This document shows, piece after piece, positions 37,458 to 47,132 of a DNA stretch of 64,000 bases (the stretch's first letter is position 1; every line of letters begins with the position of its first letter). The stretch covers positions 228,640-292,639 of the forward strand of contig JADJOY010000001.1 in NCBI GenBank assembly GCA_016713535.1. Direction: 5' to 3'. Position numbers and translations under genes: made by a program. This DNA is from JADJOY01 sp016713535 [NCBI: Deltaproteobacteria bacterium]. Its GTDB lineage: Bacteria > JADJOY01. Under the pieces are notes generated by a model. That model searched no databases. It had not been told where the DNA came from and saw nothing but the letters and a program-made list of their open reading frames with translations.

Positions 37458-38362
37458 GGGCTCTCCTCGCCTCGCTCGATGCGTTCGGCGAGATGCTCGA
37501 ACGCGGCGCTCCCGAGGCGCGCCTCGGCGCGCTGGCGAATCTGGTCCGCCACCAGGTCGAGGAATTCGGAGCGGCGGTGGAACGCGGCGTGGGGTGAGCC
37601 GTTGCGCGCGCGCCACTCGCGGTGGCGGCCGACCGCCTCCGCGAGCTCGGCGACGCCCTGGTCGTGGTCGGCGCGAGTGACGAGCACCGGCACGCTCCAG
37701 CCATCGGCGCGGGCATTGAGCTCGACCGCGGCGCGCAGCTCGGCGGCACGCTGCGCCGCACCGGGCCGATCGCCCTTGTTCACCACGAACACGTCGGCCA
37801 CCTCCATGAGCCCGGCCTTCATGGCCTGGATGAGGTCGCCGGCCTCGGGCACCAGCACCACCACCGTGGTGTGCGCGATGCGTACCACGTCGAGTTCGGT
37901 CTGACCCACGCCTACGGTCTCGATCAGCACCCACTGCTTGCCGAACGCGTCGAGCACCTCGACGAGCGCGCGCGCGGAGCGCATCAGCCCGCCGCGGCTG
38001 CCGCGCGTGCCGACGCTGCGGATGAAGACGCCACGGTCCCCGGAGTGGCGCCCCATGCGGATGCGATCGGCGAGGATCGCTCCGTCCGTGTACGGGCTCG
38101 ACGGGTCGACAGCGAGGATGCCGACGCTCTCGCCGCGGCCGCGCAGCACCGCGGTGAAGCGGTCGACCAGCGTCGACTTCCCGGCGCCGGGCGGCCCCGT
38201 GAAGCCCACGGTGGCGGCGTGACCGGTGAGCTGGTGGAGCCGCGCCAGGAACCGCACCCGGTCCGGCGCGAGCTGCTCGACCCAGGACAGGAGCCGCGCG
38301 AGCGCGCGCACGTCCCCACCGCGCATGCGCTCGAGCAAGCGCTCGGCCTCGGACTCGTCCAT
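37370..38362 (-). CDS. meaB: MeaB/ArgK-type G3E GTPase (methylmalonyl-CoA mutase chaperone)
   Basis: A 330-residue GTPase. Walker A is TVGFTGPPGAGKSTLVDRFT (about 51-70). The switch region has VDPSSPYTDGAILADRIRMG, followed by VFIRSVGTRGSRGGLMRSAR, and VLIETVGVGQTELDVVRIAH with the Walker B-type acid; NKGD gives guanine specificity. MeaB proteins protect and reload the B12 cofactor of methylmalonyl-CoA mutase. No mutase lies in the window. It is last in an operon with ribF and an NTF2-like gene, 14 bases after the latter. The 3' end overlaps pgeF on the other strand. Confidence 0.9.
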   Translation of the reverse strand: MDESEAERLLERMRGGDVRALARLLSWVEQLAPDRVRFLARLHQLTGHAATVGFTGPPGAGKSTLVDRFTAVLRGRGESVGILAVDPSSPYTDGAILADRIRMGRHSGDRGVFIRSVGTRGSRGGLMRSARALVEVLDAFGKQWVLIETVGVGQTELDVVRIAHTTVVVLVPEAGDLIQAMKAGLMEVADVFVVNKGDRPGAAQRAAELRAAVELNARADGWSVPVLVTRADHDQGVAELAEAVGRHREWRARNGSPHAAFHRRSEFLDLVADQIRQRAEARLGSAAFEHLAERIERGEESPYSLVLEALEAGLVAPIAVPASTAPIAES

Positions 38363-38376
38363 CACGCGCGAGCCGG

Positions 38377-38867
38377 TCAGAGCGCGTCCGCGTTGGCGGC
38401 GCCCGAGCTCTTCACGACCTTCCACTCCTTCGTGACCGTGCCGGTCTTCTCGAGCTCGAGGGTGATCGGGCTGGGGTGCAACGGCTGGCCGACGAAATAG
38501 ACCGGCCCCCGTCGCCGCAGGTGCGGCTGCCGGTGGCGTCGAAGGTGACCGTCGCCTGGGTGCCCGCCACCTTGACCTTCACGTCCTGGATGTCGGCGTG
38601 GAGCTCGCAGCGCTCGGAGAAGAGGCGGCCGCGGTGGATCTCGAGGAGGGTGCCGTAGCTCAGGGCGCCCGAGCGGTCCTGATAGGAGAGCGAGAAGAAG
38701 CCCATGAAGCGCTGCAGGTCCTTCGCCTCCCACGCGGCCTTGCCCTCGAGGAGGCGCGCCCGGATGACGTCTTCCTCGCTGCTGCGGCCTCCCGAGATCA
38801 CCCACCAGCCCGCCAGAACCGCGACGAGCAGCGGTAGGGCCACACGAAGCCAGCGGTTGTCGCTCAC
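38377..38867 (-). CDS. Membrane-anchored NTF2/DUF4440-like protein, frameshifted
   Basis: From GTG 38867 (GAGGAGAG before it; GTGA overlap with ribF) comes one N-terminal helix (VALPLLVAVLAGWWVISGG) and then a small alpha/beta domain of the NTF2 type (EEDVIRARLLEGKAAWEAKD, LQRFMGFFSLSYQDRSG, VKVAGTQATVTFDATGSRTC). The frame fails at a run of five Gs (38506-38510 on the plus strand reads CCCCC). The shifted frame gives PVYFVGQPLHPSPITLELEK and TGTVTKEWKVVKSSGAANAD to the stop at 38377, completing the domain. One base is missing. Such proteins bind small ligands or act as stress-related lumazine-fold domains; no function is assigned. Confidence 0.65.
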
Positions 38868-39829
38868 GGATTCTCTCCTCGCTCGCCGAGATCGGGGACC
38901 GGCCCCGCGCTGGCGAGCAGCGCGCGGGCGCGCTCGACGTCGCGGCGGATCTGGTCGGTGAGCTCGGCGACGCCGCTGAACTTGCGCTCGTCGCGAAGGT
39001 GGTCGACGAAGCGCACGCCGATCCACTGGCCGTAGAGATCGCCGTCGAAATCGAGGAGGTGGACCTCGATCGAGAGCGTCTCGCCGCCGAACGTCGGCGC
39101 CACGCCGACGTTCGCGACACCGCCCACCAGCCCGTTCGCGGTCTCGACCCAGGTGGCGTAGACGCCACGCTTGGGCAGCAGCTCGTCGGGCGGGGCGAGG
39201 TTGGCGGTGGGGAAGCCGAGCACGCGGCCGCGTTTGTTGCCGGTCACCACGTGGCCCTGGGCCAGGTAGTAGCGGCCGAGCTGCTCGGCCGCGAGCCGCA
39301 CCTCGCCCGCCTTCAGGCTGTTGCGGATCCGCGTGCTGCTGACGATCTCGCCCTTCCAGTGGAAGGCGGGGAACACCTCGGCCTCGAGGCCGTGGCGGGG
39401 CGCCTCGTGCACCATGTACACGGGCGTGCCGCGGCACGAGCGGCCGAAGCAGAAGTCGTAGCCGATCACCACCTTGCGCGCGCCGAGTTGCTGGACGAGC
39501 ACCTGGCGGATGAAGTCCTCGGGCTCCTGCGCCGCGAACTCGCGGGTGAAGTGCTCGCACACCAGCACGTCCATGCCGCAGTCACGGATCAGCTTGATGC
39601 GTTTGGGCAGGCTGGTGAGTGTCTCGGGAGCTTTGTCGGGACGAAGGACCTGTTGCGGGTGCGGATCGAAGGTGTAGACGACGGCGGGGGCGCCGATGCG
39701 ATCGGCTTCCTCGCGGACGCGCGCGAACAGGCGCTGGTGGCCGCGGTGCACGCCATCGAAGTTGCCGACCGTGACCACGGATCGTTCGATGCGGCGGCCC
39801 GAGCGGCCCAGGTCTCGAATCACCTCCAC
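38864..39829 (-). CDS. ribF: Bifunctional riboflavin kinase / FAD synthetase
   Basis: A 321-residue enzyme that makes FMN from riboflavin and FAD from FMN. The N-terminal FAD synthetase domain has the nucleotidyltransferase HxGH-type motif in VTVGNFDGVHRGHQRLFARV (about 16-35) and later KGEIVSSTRIRNSLKAGEV. The C-terminal kinase domain has GRVLGFPTANLAPPDELLPK and GVYATWVETANG, with the late GQWIGVRFVDHLRDERKFSG block. The start is a GTG (39829; GTG 39823 also possible). It heads an operon with the NTF2-like gene and meaB and is divergent from lptF across 273 bases. FMN/FAD supply also feeds F420-related chemistry, but no link is shown. Confidence 0.93.
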   Translation of the reverse strand: MEVIRDLGRSGRRIERSVVTVGNFDGVHRGHQRLFARVREEADRIGAPAVVYTFDPHPQQVLRPDKAPETLTSLPKRIKLIRDCGMDVLVCEHFTREFAAQEPEDFIRQVLVQQLGARKVVIGYDFCFGRSCRGTPVYMVHEAPRHGLEAEVFPAFHWKGEIVSSTRIRNSLKAGEVRLAAEQLGRYYLAQGHVVTGNKRGRVLGFPTANLAPPDELLPKRGVYATWVETANGLVGGVANVGVAPTFGGETLSIEVHLLDFDGDLYGQWIGVRFVDHLRDERKFSGVAELTDQIRRDVERARALLASAGPVPDLGERGENP

Positions 39830-40102
39830 GGTCGACGGTCCTCGGACGGGCGCGGTTTCGCGAAGCTCTCGGGACGCTGTGGCGGGGCCGGCTCTCGTCC
39901 TGCGGGCGAGCCGGCGCGCTAGTCTACCGCCGATCGGAACCTCTGCCACGCGCCTCGCCGTGGGCCGCGCTGCACCGATGGTGCACGCTCGCCCGATACC
40001 TGGGGGGACGGCGAGGACGGGCCGTGGGGCGGGCGCGTGATTGGCGCCGGCAGGGGGCAAAGGTAGCCTCTCGCCGCTCGTTCGCGCCGCACCGATCGCA
40101 CC

Positions 40103-41377
40103 ATGCCCAGCGCCCTCGCACCCGGTCACGTTCGGACCCGCGCCGTGGGCTTGCGCACGGTGTGGCCGGGGCGGGTGCTGTTCGTCGCGATCGCGCGCGA
40201 GGCGGCGGAGCCGATGGCGCTCGGCTTCTTTCTCTTCTGCTTCACCTTCCTGGCGCGCCAGCTCCTCCGGATGATGGAGTTCGCGGTCAACAAGGGCGTC
40301 GGGGTCGGCGAGCTCGGCAAGCTGGTGCTCGGCATCGCGGTGCCGTTCGCTGGGCTGACGCTGCCGATGGCGTTGTTGCTCGGCATCATGGTCGGCTTCA
40401 GCCGGCTGTCGTCGGACCACGAGATCGTCGCGATGAAGGCGTCGGGGGTGAGCCCGGCGCAGATGTTCGGCCCCGCGCTGGCGCTGGCCGGGGTCGCGTG
40501 GGTGATCTGTGTGCTGCTGATGGTGCTCGGCTATCCGTGGGGCTTTCGCACGGCGCGCGAGACGTTCATCGACATCGCCCGGACGAACGCGACCGTCGGC
40601 ATTCAGGAGCGGGTGTTCCTGACCGAGTTCGACGACGTCGTCATCTACGCGGAGAAGGTCCCGGTACGTGGCCAGCAGCTCGAGGGTCTGTTGATCTACG
40701 ACGCGCGCGACAAGACCCGCGCACAGACGATCTTCGCGCGCCGCGGCTCGATTCGCTCGAACCCCAGGGCGTTCACCGTCGAGATCGAGCTCGAGGACGG
40801 CGAGCTGCAGATCCTCGACGAGGGTCGCAGCCGCTTGCAGCGGGTCCACTTCCAGGCCTATGCGCTGAGCCTCGACCTCAACGCGCGGGTGATGGGCAAC
40901 CTGCCGACGCGTGACCCGAAGGAGATGTCGCTCGGCGAGCTGCGCGCGGAGGTGGCGGCGCGGCGGGCGAGCCCGGATGGCGACTGGGTGCGTCCGCTTC
41001 TCGAGTTCCACCGCCGCTTCGCCATCCCGTTCGCGTGCCTGGTGCTGCCGCTGGCGGGTATCCCCCTTGGCATCCAGCCGCAGCGCACCGGTCGCGTGTG
41101 GGGCTTCGGCCTCTCGCTGGTCCTGATCGGGCTCTACTACGGCGGCATGGTGGCGGGCGAGGCGCTCGCCAAGCGCAACCTCGCCGGCGGCCACGGCGGC
41201 CTGCCGGTGTGGATGGCAGCGTGGCTGCCCAACGTCCTGCTGGGCGGGATCGGCGCACTGCTCACGTGGCAGACGATCCGTGAGCGTCCGGTGGCCGCGG
41301 TTCGCTGGTTGCAGGATCGGGGCGGTGATCTGCGCGCGCTGGTGGCCCGGCTGGTCCTGCGCCGTTCCGCCACGTGA
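40103..41377 (+). CDS. lptF: LptF/LptG-family lipopolysaccharide export permease
   Basis: A 424-residue inner-membrane protein of the LptF/LptG family. Three N-terminal helices (MALGFFLFCFTFLARQLLRM, LGIAVPFAGLTLPMALLLGI and FGPALALAGVAWVICVLLMV) are followed by a periplasmic beta-jellyroll domain (residues ~150-270, with ERVFLTEFDDVVIYAEKVPV) and three more helices. HRRFAIPFACLVLPLAGIPL is the family's cytoplasmic-helix signature. With LptG and the ATPase LptB it would pull lipopolysaccharide from the membrane toward the outer membrane. Only one of the pair is here. LptF is preferred over LptG by general feel only. It shows that the organism has a lipopolysaccharide-type outer membrane. Confidence 0.85.
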   Translation: MPSALAPGHVRTRAVGLRTVWPGRVLFVAIAREAAEPMALGFFLFCFTFLARQLLRMMEFAVNKGVGVGELGKLVLGIAVPFAGLTLPMALLLGIMVGFSRLSSDHEIVAMKASGVSPAQMFGPALALAGVAWVICVLLMVLGYPWGFRTARETFIDIARTNATVGIQERVFLTEFDDVVIYAEKVPVRGQQLEGLLIYDARDKTRAQTIFARRGSIRSNPRAFTVEIELEDGELQILDEGRSRLQRVHFQAYALSLDLNARVMGNLPTRDPKEMSLGELRAEVAARRASPDGDWVRPLLEFHRRFAIPFACLVLPLAGIPLGIQPQRTGRVWGFGLSLVLIGLYYGGMVAGEALAKRNLAGGHGGLPVWMAAWLPNVLLGGIGALLTWQTIRERPVAAVRWLQDRGGDLRALVARLVLRRSAT

Positions 41378-41384
41378 AGCGCGC

Positions 41385-42920
41385 TCACGGCGCGCTGGCC
41401 CGCGAGCGCATGCGCTCCACGAGCGCGCGCAGCGACGCGACGACCGCCGAGGACGCTGGCGAATCGGTGGCCCGCCCCTCGAGCAGCAAACGATAGCTCG
41501 CGTAGCCGTAGCCGAAGCCGAGGATCCCGACGAACGGCAACGCGAGCCAGTCGCCCGAGGCGATCGTGAGCGCGAGCGCGAGTCCGCAGCTCGCGGTCAC
41601 CGCGAGCTCCGGCCATGGCGGAGGCTCGGGAACCCGGTAACGCGAAGCGTGCCAGCTCCGCTCGGTGGCGCCGTACTTCGGAGTGCGCTGGAACGCCGCC
41701 CGACGCCCGCGCAGCCCGCGCAGCACGGCCCCGGCGTTGGTCAGCGAGAGCGAGGCTGCGAGCCCGAGGGCGAGCGGGACGTGACGCCAGCGCCACTCGC
41801 CGCGTCCCCGGGTAGCGGCCTGGGACACCGCGTAGAAGACTCCGGCCGAGCCGAGCCCACAGGCGAGCAGCGGCAGCTCGACCAGCCAGGGAGACGACGC
41901 GCCGTCGAGCCCACGCGCGAGCAACGCGGGTGCGATCAGCACGCTCAGCGCGGCGCTGGCGAGGTAGGCGATGTTGCCGCCGAGGTGGGCCAGCGCCTCG
42001 ACCTTCACGGAGGCCGGGATCCGCGCTCGCCACAGCCGCGGCGCGAGCTTGCGCAACGTCTGCGCCGAGCCCATCGTCCAGCGGCGCTGCTGAGAGCGAA
42101 ACCCCGCCATGTCGAGCGGCACCTCTCCCGGTACCACGACGTCGGGCAGATACACGAAGCGCCATCCGGCCAGCTGCGCGCGATACGAGAGGTCGAGGTC
42201 TTCGGTGAGCGTGTCGTGCTGCCAGCCGCCGGCGCTCTCGATGGCCGCCCGCCGCCACATTCCCGCCGTGCCGTTGAAGTTGAAGAAGCGGCCCGACGCG
42301 TGCCGAGCGGTGTGCTCGATCACGAAGTGCCCGTCGAGGAGGATGCTCTCGAGCCGCGTGAGCAGCGAGTGGTCGCGGTTGGCGTGTTCCCAGCGCGCCT
42401 GAACCATGCCGACGCCGGGATCGGCGAACGGCTCGAGCAGGCGAAGGAGCACGTCCGGACCCGGGATGAAGTCGGCGTCGAAGATCGCGATCAGCTCGCC
42501 GCGAGCGAGGGAGAGCCCGTGGGCGAGGGCGCCGGCCTTGAAGCCCTCGCGGTGGCTGCGGCGCACGTGGGTCACGGGGTGTCCTGCCTCGCGCAGCTCG
42601 GCGACCACGTGCGCCGCGATCGCGGACGTCTCGTCGGTCGAGTCGTCGAGGACCTGGATCTCGAGGCGGTCGGACGGGTAGTCGAGCGCGCACGCGGCGC
42701 GGATCGCGCGCTCGACGACGTAGCGCTCGTCGTAGACCGGGAGCTGGACCGTGAGCCGCGGCAGCTCCTCCGGCGTAGCGCTCGGGGACACTGCGCTCGT
42801 CCGCCGCGCGCGAGCGCGCACGAAGAGCGACGTCAGGTAGAGGCGGTGAAGCCCGAGCGGCACCAGCAGCGCGACGACCACGGCGTAGAGCGCCTGCACC
42901 AGCGTCGCGAGCTCGTTCAC
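41385..42920 (-). CDS. Processive GT2 membrane glycosyltransferase (cellulose-synthase-like)
   Basis: A 511-residue GT2 enzyme with an N-terminal helix (LVQALYAVVVALLVPLGLH), a large cytoplasmic GT-A domain and several C-terminal helices. All processive-GT2 motifs are there: LTVQLPVYDERYVVERAIRA, LDDSTDETS, IAIFDADFIPGPDVLLRLLE (DxD), the TEDLDLSYRAQLAGWRFVYL acid and RSQQRRWTMGSAQ (QxxRW). It should polymerise or add beta-linked sugars, as in glucomannan or ceramide glycosyltransferase relatives. The GTG start overlaps the stop of mobA (GTGA), an odd partner. It is convergent with lptF with only seven bases between. Confidence 0.88.
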   Translation of the reverse strand: MNELATLVQALYAVVVALLVPLGLHRLYLTSLFVRARARRTSAVSPSATPEELPRLTVQLPVYDERYVVERAIRAACALDYPSDRLEIQVLDDSTDETSAIAAHVVAELREAGHPVTHVRRSHREGFKAGALAHGLSLARGELIAIFDADFIPGPDVLLRLLEPFADPGVGMVQARWEHANRDHSLLTRLESILLDGHFVIEHTARHASGRFFNFNGTAGMWRRAAIESAGGWQHDTLTEDLDLSYRAQLAGWRFVYLPDVVVPGEVPLDMAGFRSQQRRWTMGSAQTLRKLAPRLWRARIPASVKVEALAHLGGNIAYLASAALSVLIAPALLARGLDGASSPWLVELPLLACGLGSAGVFYAVSQAATRGRGEWRWRHVPLALGLAASLSLTNAGAVLRGLRGRRAAFQRTPKYGATERSWHASRYRVPEPPPWPELAVTASCGLALALTIASGDWLALPFVGILGFGYGYASYRLLLEGRATDSPASSAVVASLRALVERMRSRASAP

Positions 42921-43550
42921 CGGCGCATCTCCGTGACGAGCGCCTCGAGGTCGGCCGGAGCGTTGACGTTCGTGAAGCTCGCGAGCGCCGGATCGAGGTC
43001 GCGGAGCTCGGGCTCGTACACCCAGCGCACCCGCGCCGACGCGAGGAGCTCGCGGAGCCCGCGGGGGCCTCCCTCGAGGAGCCGCCGTGCCGGGTCGAGG
43101 AGCGTCACCGCATAGAGGGCGCCGAGCGGCTGCCAGCGCCCGGCGAGCACCGGCACCGCCGCGTCGTGGTCGCCGATCCGCTCTCGCAGACCGGCGACGA
43201 GCGCGGGCTCGACGAGCGGCATGTCGCAGCCGGCCAGGAACACGTGGCTTCGTGGCGAGCGCGCGAGCGCGGCCACCAGGCCGCCGAGCGGGCCCTGTCC
43301 TGGCAGCTCGTCCGCGATCAAGAGGGCGCCGAGCGCGGCGAGCCCGCTCGGGCGCCGGATCGATCACGAGCACCGGATCGCAGGCCCGGGCCAGGCGCTC
43401 GACCACCCACGCCGCCATCGGCCGCCCGTCGGGGAGCTCGAGCAGCGCCTTGTCGCGGCCCATCCGGTGGCTCGCGCCGCCGGTGAGCACGGCGCCGCAC
43501 ACCGGCGCGTCGCGCGGTGGTCGAGGGAGGTCGGGTTCGAGAGCGCTCAT
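42917..43550 (-). CDS. mobA: Molybdenum cofactor guanylyltransferase, frameshifted
   Basis: From ATG 43550 the MobA N-terminus is clear: CGAVLTGGASHRMGRDKALL with the GTP-binding GGxSxRMGxDK motif, then PMAAWVVERLARACDPVLVI. At about residue 65 the frame changes. The shifted frame resumes near LAALGALLIADELPGQGPLG and holds the FLAGCDMPLVEPALVAGLRE block and a normal end (TNVNAPADLEALVTEMRR). An indel near 43340-43365 explains this. MobA attaches GMP to molybdopterin. The residual length (634 bases, remainder one) suggests one extra or two missing bases. It overlaps the GT2 gene by four bases. Confidence 0.8.
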
Positions 43551-43762
43551 CGTCGGGGCAGGGCACGGGGCAGGCCCCGGGCAGCCGGGGAGCCGAGCCG
43601 CAATCGCGGCGGATGGCAAGGCACCGCCACCGTGTCGCGAGGGCGGGGCCGCCAACCGCGTCGTTTCTGAACATCGGTGGCCCGTGCCATTCTCTTGCGC
43701 TCCTCGGGTCGGCGCCGCTGCCGGAGCCGGACCGCGAGCCCCTCCCACGTCGCGTCGTTTCG

Positions 43763-44917
43763 ATGAGAAGGCCGGCCCAGCTCGCCAAACCCGTTCGCCC
43801 GCGCCGCGCCGCCGCGGCCGACCACGTCGCCGCGGAGGTGCTCGCAAATCTCGTCGAGGGCGTGGTGGTGATCGACCGCGGGCACCGCGTGGTCCGGATG
43901 AACCCCGCCGCGGAGCGCATCACCGGTCGCTCGGAGGCGCGCGCGGTGGGTGCGTTGCTCGCTGATTCGTTGCCCCACAATCCCGAGGTCGTGCGTCTCG
44001 CCCAGCGCTGCCTCGACACCGGTGGGAGCGCGGCCAACCGGATCGTGACGCTGGCCTGCCCGCCGCGTGAGCCGCTGCCGGTCGAGGTCCTCGCCTCGCC
44101 GTGGATCGACGCCGACGGCCAGGTCGCGGGAGCGGTGCTGGTCTTCATGGATCGCACGCCGCTCCAGGCGATCGCGGAGGAGGTGCGACGCGGCGATCGG
44201 GTCGCGATGGCCGAGGCGCTCGGCGCACGTCTCGCGCACGAGGTCCGCAATCCGCTCGGCGGGATCCAGGGAGCGGCGCAGCTCCTCGCACGCCGCGCCG
44301 CCGGCAGGCGCGACCTCGAGGAGTGCGTCGAGGTGATCGTGCGCGAGGTGAACCGCCTCGACGCGCTGGTGGGCTCGGTGCTCGAGCTGGCGCGGGACAC
44401 CGAGCGCCCCCGCCAGTCGGTCAACGTCCACCTGCTGCTCGACGAGGTGATCCAGCTCCTGCGCGCCGACCCGGCGACACGGGACGTGGAGGTGCGGTGC
44501 TTCTTCGACCCCAGCCTCCCCGAGATCCGGGTGGACGTGCAGGCCTTCGTACGGGTGCTTCGCAACCTGGTGCGTAACGCCGCCGAGGCCCAAGGGCGCG
44601 CCGGCACGATCGAGCTCGCCACCGCGTACGCGACCGACTACAGCCGGGTGCTGCGCGCCGGCTCGTCGGCGCGGTTCGTGAAGATCGAGGTCCGTGACGA
44701 GGGTCCCGGCATCCCGCCCGAGATCAAGGAGCGCATCTTCACGCCGCTCTTCACCACCAAGAACACCGGCACCGGGCTCGGGCTCGCCATCGCGCTCAAG
44801 GTCGTCGAGGACCACGGAGGCTTCATGCGCGTGCTCAATCGTTCCCCGCGGGGGTCGATCTTCGAGGTCTACGTGCCGATCGACGCCGCTCGCGAACGGC
44901 GCGAGGCGACGCCGTGA
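43763..44917 (+). CDS. NtrB-type sensor histidine kinase
   Basis: A 384-residue cytoplasmic kinase without membrane helices. A PAS domain (residues ~26-135: LANLVEGVVVIDRGHRVVRM, NPAAERITGRSEARAVGALL) precedes the HisKA helix with phospho-acceptor H159 in LGARLAHEVRNPLGGIQGAA, and the ATPase domain with NLVRNAAEAQGRAG (N box), EVRDEGPGIPPEIKERIFTP (G1/F boxes) and TTKNTGTGLGLAIALKVVED (G2). The look is that of NtrB/GlnL. The response regulator gene overlaps by four bases and is of the NtrC class, so the pair surely acts together. The input signal is unknown; there is no glnA or amtB nearby, so nitrogen control is not proved. ATG 43763 is used. Confidence 0.92.
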   Translation: MRRPAQLAKPVRPRRAAAADHVAAEVLANLVEGVVVIDRGHRVVRMNPAAERITGRSEARAVGALLADSLPHNPEVVRLAQRCLDTGGSAANRIVTLACPPREPLPVEVLASPWIDADGQVAGAVLVFMDRTPLQAIAEEVRRGDRVAMAEALGARLAHEVRNPLGGIQGAAQLLARRAAGRRDLEECVEVIVREVNRLDALVGSVLELARDTERPRQSVNVHLLLDEVIQLLRADPATRDVEVRCFFDPSLPEIRVDVQAFVRVLRNLVRNAAEAQGRAGTIELATAYATDYSRVLRAGSSARFVKIEVRDEGPGIPPEIKERIFTPLFTTKNTGTGLGLAIALKVVEDHGGFMRVLNRSPRGSIFEVYVPIDAARERREATP

Positions 44918-46365
44918 CCCGCCACGCGCTGGTCGTCGACGACGAGCAGGGGATCCGCTTCGCCCTGCGTGGTCTGCTCGTGGAGCGCGGCTTCGCGGTG
45001 GACGAGGCCGCGTCGGGCGAGGAGGCGCTCAAGGCGCTGGAGACCTTCGACTACGACGTCGCGTTCGTGGACATCGTGATGCCCGGGCTGACGGGCATGG
45101 ACGTGCTCGATCGCATGCGCGCGGCAGGCAACGACACGTCGATGATCGTCATGACCGCGCAGGACACCATGCGCAACGCGGTCGAGGCGATGAAGCGCGG
45201 TGCCTTCGACTACGTGACCAAGCCGTTCGATCTCGCCGAGATCGAGGTGCTCGCGGACCGCGCCAGCGAGATGCGCGACATGCGCCGCACGGTCGAGCGC
45301 CTCAAGGGGCGGGAGCGCGAGGCACAGCCGTCCGAGGTCGCCCTGGTCGGGCGGTCGCCCGTGATGCAGCAGCTCTTCAAGACCATCGGTCGGATCGCCG
45401 CGAGCGGTGCGACGGTGATGCTCGAGGGCGAGTCGGGGACCGGCAAGGAGCTGATCGCGCAGGCGATCCACAAGAACGGCTCGCGCGCCTCGGGGCCCTT
45501 CGTGCCGGTGAACTCGGCGGCCATCCCCGCCGAGCTGCTCGAGAGCGAGCTCTTCGGTCACACCCGCGGCGCCTTCACTGGCGCCACCGAGACCCGAGCC
45601 GGCCGCTTCGAGGAAGCCGACGGCGGCACGCTCTTCCTCGACGAGATCGGCGAGATGTCGTTGCCGCTCCAGTCGAAGATCCTGCGCGTCCTCGAGGATC
45701 GCCGGGTGCAGCGGGTCGGCGGCGGGCCGGTGCGGGAGGTCGACGTGCGGGTGGTGGCCGCGACGCACCGCGACCTCGAAGCCGAGGTCGAGGGTGGGCG
45801 CTTCCGGCGCGATCTCTTCTACCGCCTGGCGGTGGTGCGCGTTCGGGTGCCGGCGCTGCGCGAGCGCCTCGACGACCTGCCGCTGCTCGTCGAGCACTTC
45901 CTCACCCGCCACGCGCGCGACGTCGGAGGCGCGTCGCGCGCGGTGAGCCGCGAGGTGATCGAGGCGATGCGCCGCCACTCGTGGCCGGGTAACGTGCGCG
46001 AGCTCGAGAACTCGGTGCGGCGCGCGCTGCTTCTGGGCGCGGGGCCGATGCTGACCCTCGCAGACTTCCCCGAGCTCACGCGAGGCGCTCCTGCGACCGC
46101 GGCGCCGGTCGAGGGTGCCTCGCTGGAGGCGTTGGTGCGCGGCGCGCTGCTCGCGGAGCTCGACGCGGGTACGTCGCGGTGGGGCACGCTCCATCGGGAC
46201 GTGATCGACCAGGTCGAGCGGCCGCTGATCGAGCTGATCCTGGAGCGGACCGGAGGAAATCAGCTCAAGGCGGCCGAGTGGCTCGGCATCAACCGCAACA
46301 CGCTGCGCAAGAAGATCCGCCTGCTCTGCGTGCCGATGGACCGCGGCGGTCCGGTGAGCGGATAA
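44914..46365 (+). CDS. NtrC-family sigma-54-dependent response regulator
   Basis: A 483-residue regulator with receiver, AAA+ and Fis-type DNA-binding domains. The receiver has acidic pocket DDE (residues 9-11), phospho-acceptor D53 in [14 protein letters not shown], and K103. The AAA+ domain has Walker A GESGTGKE (172-179), the sigma-54-contact loop GAFTGA (219-224) and Walker [11 protein letters not shown]. The Fis-type HTH is at the end ([18 protein letters not shown], about 455-472). It should turn on sigma-54 promoters when phosphorylated by the adjacent kinase. The GTG start overlaps the kinase stop. Target genes cannot be named. Confidence 0.95.
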   Translation: MTRHALVVDDEQGIRFALRGLLVERGFAVDEAASGEEALKALETFDYDVAFVDIVMPGLTGMDVLDRMRAAGNDTSMIVMTAQDTMRNAVEAMKRGAFDYVTKPFDLAEIEVLADRASEMRDMRRTVERLKGREREAQPSEVALVGRSPVMQQLFKTIGRIAASGATVMLEGESGTGKELIAQAIHKNGSRASGPFVPVNSAAIPAELLESELFGHTRGAFTGATETRAGRFEEADGGTLFLDEIGEMSLPLQSKILRVLEDRRVQRVGGGPVREVDVRVVAATHRDLEAEVEGGRFRRDLFYRLAVVRVRVPALRERLDDLPLLVEHFLTRHARDVGGASRAVSREVIEAMRRHSWPGNVRELENSVRRALLLGAGPMLTLADFPELTRGAPATAAPVEGASLEALVRGALLAELDAGTSRWGTLHRDVIDQVERPLIELILERTGGNQLKAAEWLGINRNTLRKKIRLLCVPMDRGGPVSG

Positions 46366-46423
46366 TCCCGCTCATCCGCGCGGTGGCAACCCGGTCATCG
46401 ACCTGCCCCCTTCCCGAGACCTC

Positions 46424-47080
46424 ATGACGGTTCAAGATCTGCTGAGCGGCGTCTACGTCATCGTCGACAACTCGATGGCGCCGCAGCGCTCCCACGAGCA
46501 ACTGGCGCGCGCCGCCCTCGACGCCGGGGCGCGCGTTCTCCAGCTCCGCGCCAAGACGTTGCCGAGGCGGGAGGTGGTGGAGGTCGGTCGCCGTCTCCGC
46601 GACATGACCCGTCGTGAAGGTGCGCTCTTCATCCTCAACGACCTCGTCGACGTGGCGCTGCTTCTGGACGCGGACGGGGTCCACCTGGGGCAGGGGGACT
46701 TCCCGCTCAGCGTGGCGAGGCGGATCGTCGGATACCGCCTGATGATCGGCATCTCGACCCACGACCCGGAGCAGGCGCAGGCGGCGGCGCGAGGTGGAGC
46801 CGACTACATCGGTTTCGGGCCGGTGTTCGCGACCGGCTCCAAGCAGTCCGACTACGAGCCAACCGGGCTCGACGCGCTGCGCGCGGTGGCGGAAGGTGTC
46901 CGTGTGCCGGTGGTGGCCATCGGCGGTCTCACCGCGGCGCGGTTCGGCGAGGTCCTCGAGGCGCGGGCAACGGCTGGCGCCTTCCTGTCCGCGGTGTGCG
47001 CGGCCCCGGATGTCCGCCAGGCCACCGCGGATCTCGTGGCGATCCACCGCCAGCGGGCCGCGCGCGGCCCGGAAGCCTGA
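46424..47080 (+). CDS. thiE: Thiamine-phosphate synthase
   Basis: A 218-residue TIM barrel that joins HMP-pyrophosphate and thiazole phosphate into thiamine phosphate. Key blocks are VLQLRAKTLPRREVVEVGRR, FILNDLVDVALLLDADGVHL with GQGD, GISTHDPEQAQAAARGGADY, GFGPVFATGSKQ, and VPVVAIGGLTAARFGEVLEA with a phosphate-binding GG. The length matches the family. It starts 58 bases after the NtrC-type gene, and thiD follows after 52 bases. No TPP riboswitch can be fitted in the short gap before it, so thiamine control, if any, must be elsewhere. Confidence 0.93.
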   Translation: MTVQDLLSGVYVIVDNSMAPQRSHEQLARAALDAGARVLQLRAKTLPRREVVEVGRRLRDMTRREGALFILNDLVDVALLLDADGVHLGQGDFPLSVARRIVGYRLMIGISTHDPEQAQAAARGGADYIGFGPVFATGSKQSDYEPTGLDALRAVAEGVRVPVVAIGGLTAARFGEVLEARATAGAFLSAVCAAPDVRQATADLVAIHRQRAARGPEA

Positions 47081-47132
47081 CCGCCGGACGACTCCGAAGG
47101 GCGTCCACGCGAACCATCGGGGCCTCTCGGCG

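Noticed and set aside
38864-41194. Long N-terminal extension of the ribF frame reaching over lptF
   Set aside because: The part beyond 39829 is charged, low-complexity and antisense to lptF, which has a good membrane topology.
46366-46423. TPP riboswitch before thiE
   Set aside because: The gap is only 58 bases and lacks the conserved CUGAGA-type elements.
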